A DNA stretch of 64,000 bases from Flavobacteriaceae bacterium D16 (GTDB lineage: Bacteria > Bacteroidota > Bacteroidia > Flavobacteriales > Flavobacteriaceae), in the NCBI GenBank assembly GCA_021295155.1, contig JAJTJC010000035.1, positions 868,001-932,000 on the forward strand, read 5' to 3'. Numbering within the stretch: the stretch's first letter is position 1; the number at the start of each line of letters is the position of its first letter. Made by a program: the position numbers and the translations under genes. Shown in pieces: positions 61,263 through 64,000 of the stretch. The notes under the pieces were generated by a model. It was given only the letters and a program-made list of their open reading frames with translations. It ran no database searches and was not told the DNA's origin.

Positions 61263-61391
61263 CGGTTTTTTATCGGCTAAAACACAGAGGTATTCACGTG
61301 CCCCAAAACCGGTAAAAATGTTAAAGATTATCCCTAACCTTTTGATTACAAAATTAAAAGAAATTCTTATTTATATTCTTTCCAGATAAGC

Positions 61392-61422
61392 TTGTATCTT
61401 AAGTTTCAAGTTGATATTTTTG
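61392..61422 (+). promoter_or_regulatory. promoter of the TonB-receptor gene
   Basis: TTG (61392-61394), a 20-bp spacer and TATTTTTG (61415-61422) match the Bacteroidota promoter consensus. The -7 element ends 28 bp before the ATG at 61451. The surrounding ~120 bp are strongly AT-rich. I do not recognise a Fur box. Confidence 0.7.
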
Positions 61423-61450
61423 TTCTTTATATTTAATCAATCTAAATAAA

Positions 61451-63682
61451 ATGTTTAGGCCAATTGCCCTCCTGCTGATCTTCCCGATCGGTATGTTTAT
61501 ATCAGCTCAACAAACAAAACCAATAGTAGGTCACCGGGATTCCATGTTGGTTAAACTCGATGAAGTAGTACTGTCTGCTAATGAAATCCTGGGAAGCAAG
61601 TTCCAGGCCCGCAATCGTACTGGAGCAGCTTACTATATATCCCCCAAAGAATTGAAAAGGTTTGACTACACCGATATCAACAGGGTGTTGCGATCCGTTC
61701 CCGGAGTTACAGTATATGAAGAAGACGGTTTTGGTTTACGCCCAAACATAAGTTTACGAGGAACCTCACCTGAAAGAAGTGCCAAAATAACCCTGATGGA
61801 AGATGGGGTGCTGATAGCACCTGCTCCATACAGTGCACCTGCAGCCTACTATTTCCCCTCAGTAGCCAGAATGCAGGCCGTGGAAATACTCAAGGGCAGC
61901 AGTCAGGTGCAATACGGTCCTTTTACAACAGGAGGTGCAATAAACCTGCTTTCATTAGCTGTTCCTGAGGCCTTTCAGGCTAGTTTGAGTGGAGGCTATG
62001 GTAGTTTTAACAGCGGTAGAATCCATGCTAAACTTGGAGACAGCAAAGAACGATTCGGTTATGCCGTTGAATACCTCAACTTTAATTCCAATGGATTCAA
62101 GGAGCTGGATCAGGGAGGCGATACCGGTTTTGACAAGAATGACCTGGTCGCTAAGTTTCGCTATAATTCCAAGCCTGAAGCCAAACTTCCCCAATCCTTT
62201 ATTCTCAAATTTCAGTATTCAGACGAAGTTTCGGATGAAACCTATTTAGGCCTGACCGATCCCGACTTTAATGCCAATCCCTTTCGTCGTTACGCCGCTT
62301 CCCAGCGCGATCAGATGACCAATGACCATCTACAATTTATGGGAACCCACACTTTCCGCTTTAATGACTTTTTCAGCATCTCTACTACAGCCTATTACAA
62401 TAAATTCAGTAGGAATTGGTACAAACTGGACGGAGTAACCATCAACGGACAGCGGGAGGGACTTTCTGGCATCCTGGACAACCCAGAATCATTCCCGGAC
62501 TATTTTGCCCTGATTAATGGAAGTCAGGACGCCGATGCTGATGCTTTGTTGGTAAAAGCTAATAACAGAGATTATCTGTCCACTGGAATACAAACAAAAT
62601 TTGATTATCACTGGAAAGGAGAACAAACCTTTCACGATATTGAAGTAGGTCTGAGATATCATTACGACGAGGAAGACCGTTTTCAATGGGTGGATGCCTA
62701 TGGGATAACCGATGGAATTATGAATCTGACTACACCTGGCACCCCGGGAACAGATGCCAATCGGATCAGTGATGCCCGTGCGTTCTCAAGTTATGCACTT
62801 TACAAGATCAAATACAAGGAACTTACCCTGACCCCAGGCCTGCGATACGAGAGTATCCGGTTGGGCAGAATAAATTATGGAACCAGCGATATCGATCGCC
62901 TAGGACTTGATCTGTCTGAAAGAGAAAATCAGGTAGATGTTTTTATTCCGGGAATAGGATTCAATTATAACTTTGATCGCTTTTCCCTATTTGGAGGTAT
63001 TCATAAAGGGTTTTCTCCTCCAACCAGCAGGGAAGGCGAAAAAGCCGAAGAAAGTGTCAACCTGGAACTGGGTACGCGATTCAACTTTTTGGGCATAAGC
63101 GGAGAGTTAATTGGATTCTTCAATGATTACAGCAATTTACTGGGTAGTGATCTGGCCGCAACCGGAGGTACGGGTAGCCTGGAACAATTTAATGCAGGAG
63201 CAGTCAATGTAAGTGGTATCGAATTGCTGTTGAATTATGATTTGCTTTCTGGCGATGATAAATTTAGGCTTCCCCTGACCTTTGCCTATACCCTGACCGA
63301 TACAGAATTTCAAAATAGCTTTGGAAGCGAAGACGACCTCTGGGGCGAAGTAAATGAAGGAGATGAACTGCCTTATATTGCCAAACATCAATTTAACCTT
63401 GGGGTTTCTCTGGAACACAAGGATTTTGAGGTGAACCTGAGCGGACGATACAACGGTGCATTTCGAACTGAAGCCGGAAGCGGAAGCATCCCTGATGCCG
63501 AAGAGGTGCCCGCAAATTTTATAGTTGACCTATCCGGAAAGTATCAGTTCAGCAAAAACCTTGGGATAACCATGAACGTCCTAAACCTTACCGATGAAGA
63601 ATATGCCGTAGCAAGGGTGCCTGCAGGTCTTCGTCCTGGCTTACCCTTCAATGCCAGTCTTGGTTTTGTGCTAAGTTACTAG
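61451..63682 (+). CDS. TonB-dependent outer-membrane receptor, FecA-like
   Basis: A 743-residue outer-membrane receptor, probably for ferric siderophore or citrate uptake. Signal peptide ~residues 1-20 (FPIGMFISAQ). LDEVVLSANEI is the TonB box region. The plug domain has INRVLRSVPGVTVYEEDGFG, NISLRGTSPERSAKITLMED and VEILKGSSQVQYGP. A 22-strand-type barrel ends with a C-terminal aromatic/hydrophobic strand (SLGFVLSY). No carboxypeptidase-like repeat or SusD partner is present, which argues for iron rather than glycan uptake. The FecA assignment is by general resemblance. Confidence 0.9.
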   Translation: MFRPIALLLIFPIGMFISAQQTKPIVGHRDSMLVKLDEVVLSANEILGSKFQARNRTGAAYYISPKELKRFDYTDINRVLRSVPGVTVYEEDGFGLRPNISLRGTSPERSAKITLMEDGVLIAPAPYSAPAAYYFPSVARMQAVEILKGSSQVQYGPFTTGGAINLLSLAVPEAFQASLSGGYGSFNSGRIHAKLGDSKERFGYAVEYLNFNSNGFKELDQGGDTGFDKNDLVAKFRYNSKPEAKLPQSFILKFQYSDEVSDETYLGLTDPDFNANPFRRYAASQRDQMTNDHLQFMGTHTFRFNDFFSISTTAYYNKFSRNWYKLDGVTINGQREGLSGILDNPESFPDYFALINGSQDADADALLVKANNRDYLSTGIQTKFDYHWKGEQTFHDIEVGLRYHYDEEDRFQWVDAYGITDGIMNLTTPGTPGTDANRISDARAFSSYALYKIKYKELTLTPGLRYESIRLGRINYGTSDIDRLGLDLSERENQVDVFIPGIGFNYNFDRFSLFGGIHKGFSPPTSREGEKAEESVNLELGTRFNFLGISGELIGFFNDYSNLLGSDLAATGGTGSLEQFNAGAVNVSGIELLLNYDLLSGDDKFRLPLTFAYTLTDTEFQNSFGSEDDLWGEVNEGDELPYIAKHQFNLGVSLEHKDFEVNLSGRYNGAFRTEAGSGSIPDAEEVPANFIVDLSGKYQFSKNLGITMNVLNLTDEEYAVARVPAGLRPGLPFNASLGFVLSY

Positions 63683-63695
63683 GCAGAGTGAGTCT

Positions 63696-63713
63696 TCCCG
63701 GACTAAACCGGGA
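63696..63713. terminator. weak terminator-like hairpin
   Basis: A 6-bp stem (TCCCGG at 63696-63701, CCGGGA at 63708-63713) with a 6-nt loop, in the 31-bp gap between the convergent TonB-receptor and HMG-CoA lyase genes. There is no strong T-run. Confidence 0.4.
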
Positions 63714-64000
63714 TTAATAATATTGCTCAAACAGGTCTTTTGCCTTATTGTAAGCTGCTTCAAAGGCCATCCAGTTGACACCGGATTCAACCCTCTTGCT
63801 GGTAAAATAAGAAAGCATTTTTTCTGTGGGCATATTACCAGTAAGTTCATCCTTGGCCATGGGGCAACCCCCAAAGCCCTGTATGGCACCGTCAAAACGC
63901 CTGCAGCCACCCGTATAGGCAGCCTCTATCTTCTCGTGCCAGGTTGCAGGAGTGGTATGCAAATGGGCTCCAAATTCTATATGCGGATAGAGCGGGATCA
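63714..64000 (-). CDS. mvaB: hydroxymethylglutaryl-CoA lyase, partial (C-terminal part)
   Basis: The gene starts beyond the right window edge; about 95 C-terminal residues are visible. HMG-CoA lyase cleaves HMG-CoA to acetoacetate and acetyl-CoA in leucine breakdown. The frame continues in from position 64000 without a stop (PHIEFGAHLHTTPATW). It contains GCRRFDGAIQGFGGCPMAK with the catalytic Cys, then LTGNMPTEKML. The TTG at 63962 is only an internal codon, not the start. Confidence 0.88.
   Translation of the reverse strand, partial: IPLYPHIEFGAHLHTTPATWHEKIEAAYTGGCRRFDGAIQGFGGCPMAKDELTGNMPTEKMLSYFTSKRVESGVNWMAFEAAYNKAKDLFEQYY

Overview
The window looks like a chromosomal segment from a member of the Bacteroidota, most likely a marine Flavobacteriaceae species. 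The evidence is the family content: type IX secretion (T9SS) type B C-terminal domains, DUF5916, DUF6090, DUF5606, DUF2911, a TupA-like ATP-grasp protein and a FecA-like TonB receptor. Recurrent TAnnTTTG promoter elements about 20 nt ahead of start codons and A-rich, Shine-Dalgarno-poor leaders agree. Nothing that looks like a phage, insertion sequence, CRISPR array, rRNA or tRNA was seen, and no gene-free stretch exceeds about 300 bases.

Region 1 (1-9.4 kb): a lipoprotein SGNH esterase and a small membrane protein. Next come two near-identical 403-bp repeats, each carrying the same 75-codon secreted-protein gene and its upstream DNA, with one unrelated gene between them. Then an M23 peptidase, a lipoprotein MsrA, a leftward operon of ECF sigma factor, putative anti-sigma factor and a coiled-coil envelope protein, an aldose epimerase, a DUF2911 protein and MeaB.

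Region 2 (9.4-16 kb): a polyprenol-linked sugar module (GT2 synthase, flippase-like protein, ArnT-like transferase, PAP2 phosphatase), then a MATE exporter and MazG.

Region 3 (16-28.4 kb): degradative and secreted enzymes. These are a fused D-aminoacylase-like/SMP-30 lipoprotein, an SRAP protein, a DUF5916 barrel, an esterase-SGNH-GH20 cluster and a large beta-propeller amidohydrolase.

Region 4 (28.4-38 kb): housekeeping genes (DUF5606, def, ruvX, dapD, cca, ctaA) around a three-gene surface-glycan cluster and an unrecognised kinase-like protein.

Region 5 (37.8-49.5 kb): an ABC transporter, two tandem T9SS-exported proteins, uvrB, a small heat-shock protein, TerB-like and DUF1456 proteins, and sucC.

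Region 6 (49.6-57 kb): a leftward accessory group with a GNAT acetyltransferase, a dialkylglycine-decarboxylase-like PLP enzyme overlapping a serine hydrolase, DUF6090, DUF4345, a PlsC-like acyltransferase and an amidohydrolase lipoprotein.

Region 7 (57-64 kb): a Lon-N domain protein, lysA, a secreted thioredoxin-like protein, guaB, a TonB receptor and the C-terminal part of an HMG-CoA lyase cut by the window edge.

No single locus is clearly a new system. The strongest leads are the 403-bp gene duplication, the aminoacylase/SMP-30 fusion with altered metal-site residues, the kinase-like family at 36.7-37.7 kb, and the dialkylglycine-decarboxylase/serine-hydrolase pair. All family assignments come from reading motifs by eye; no database search was run.
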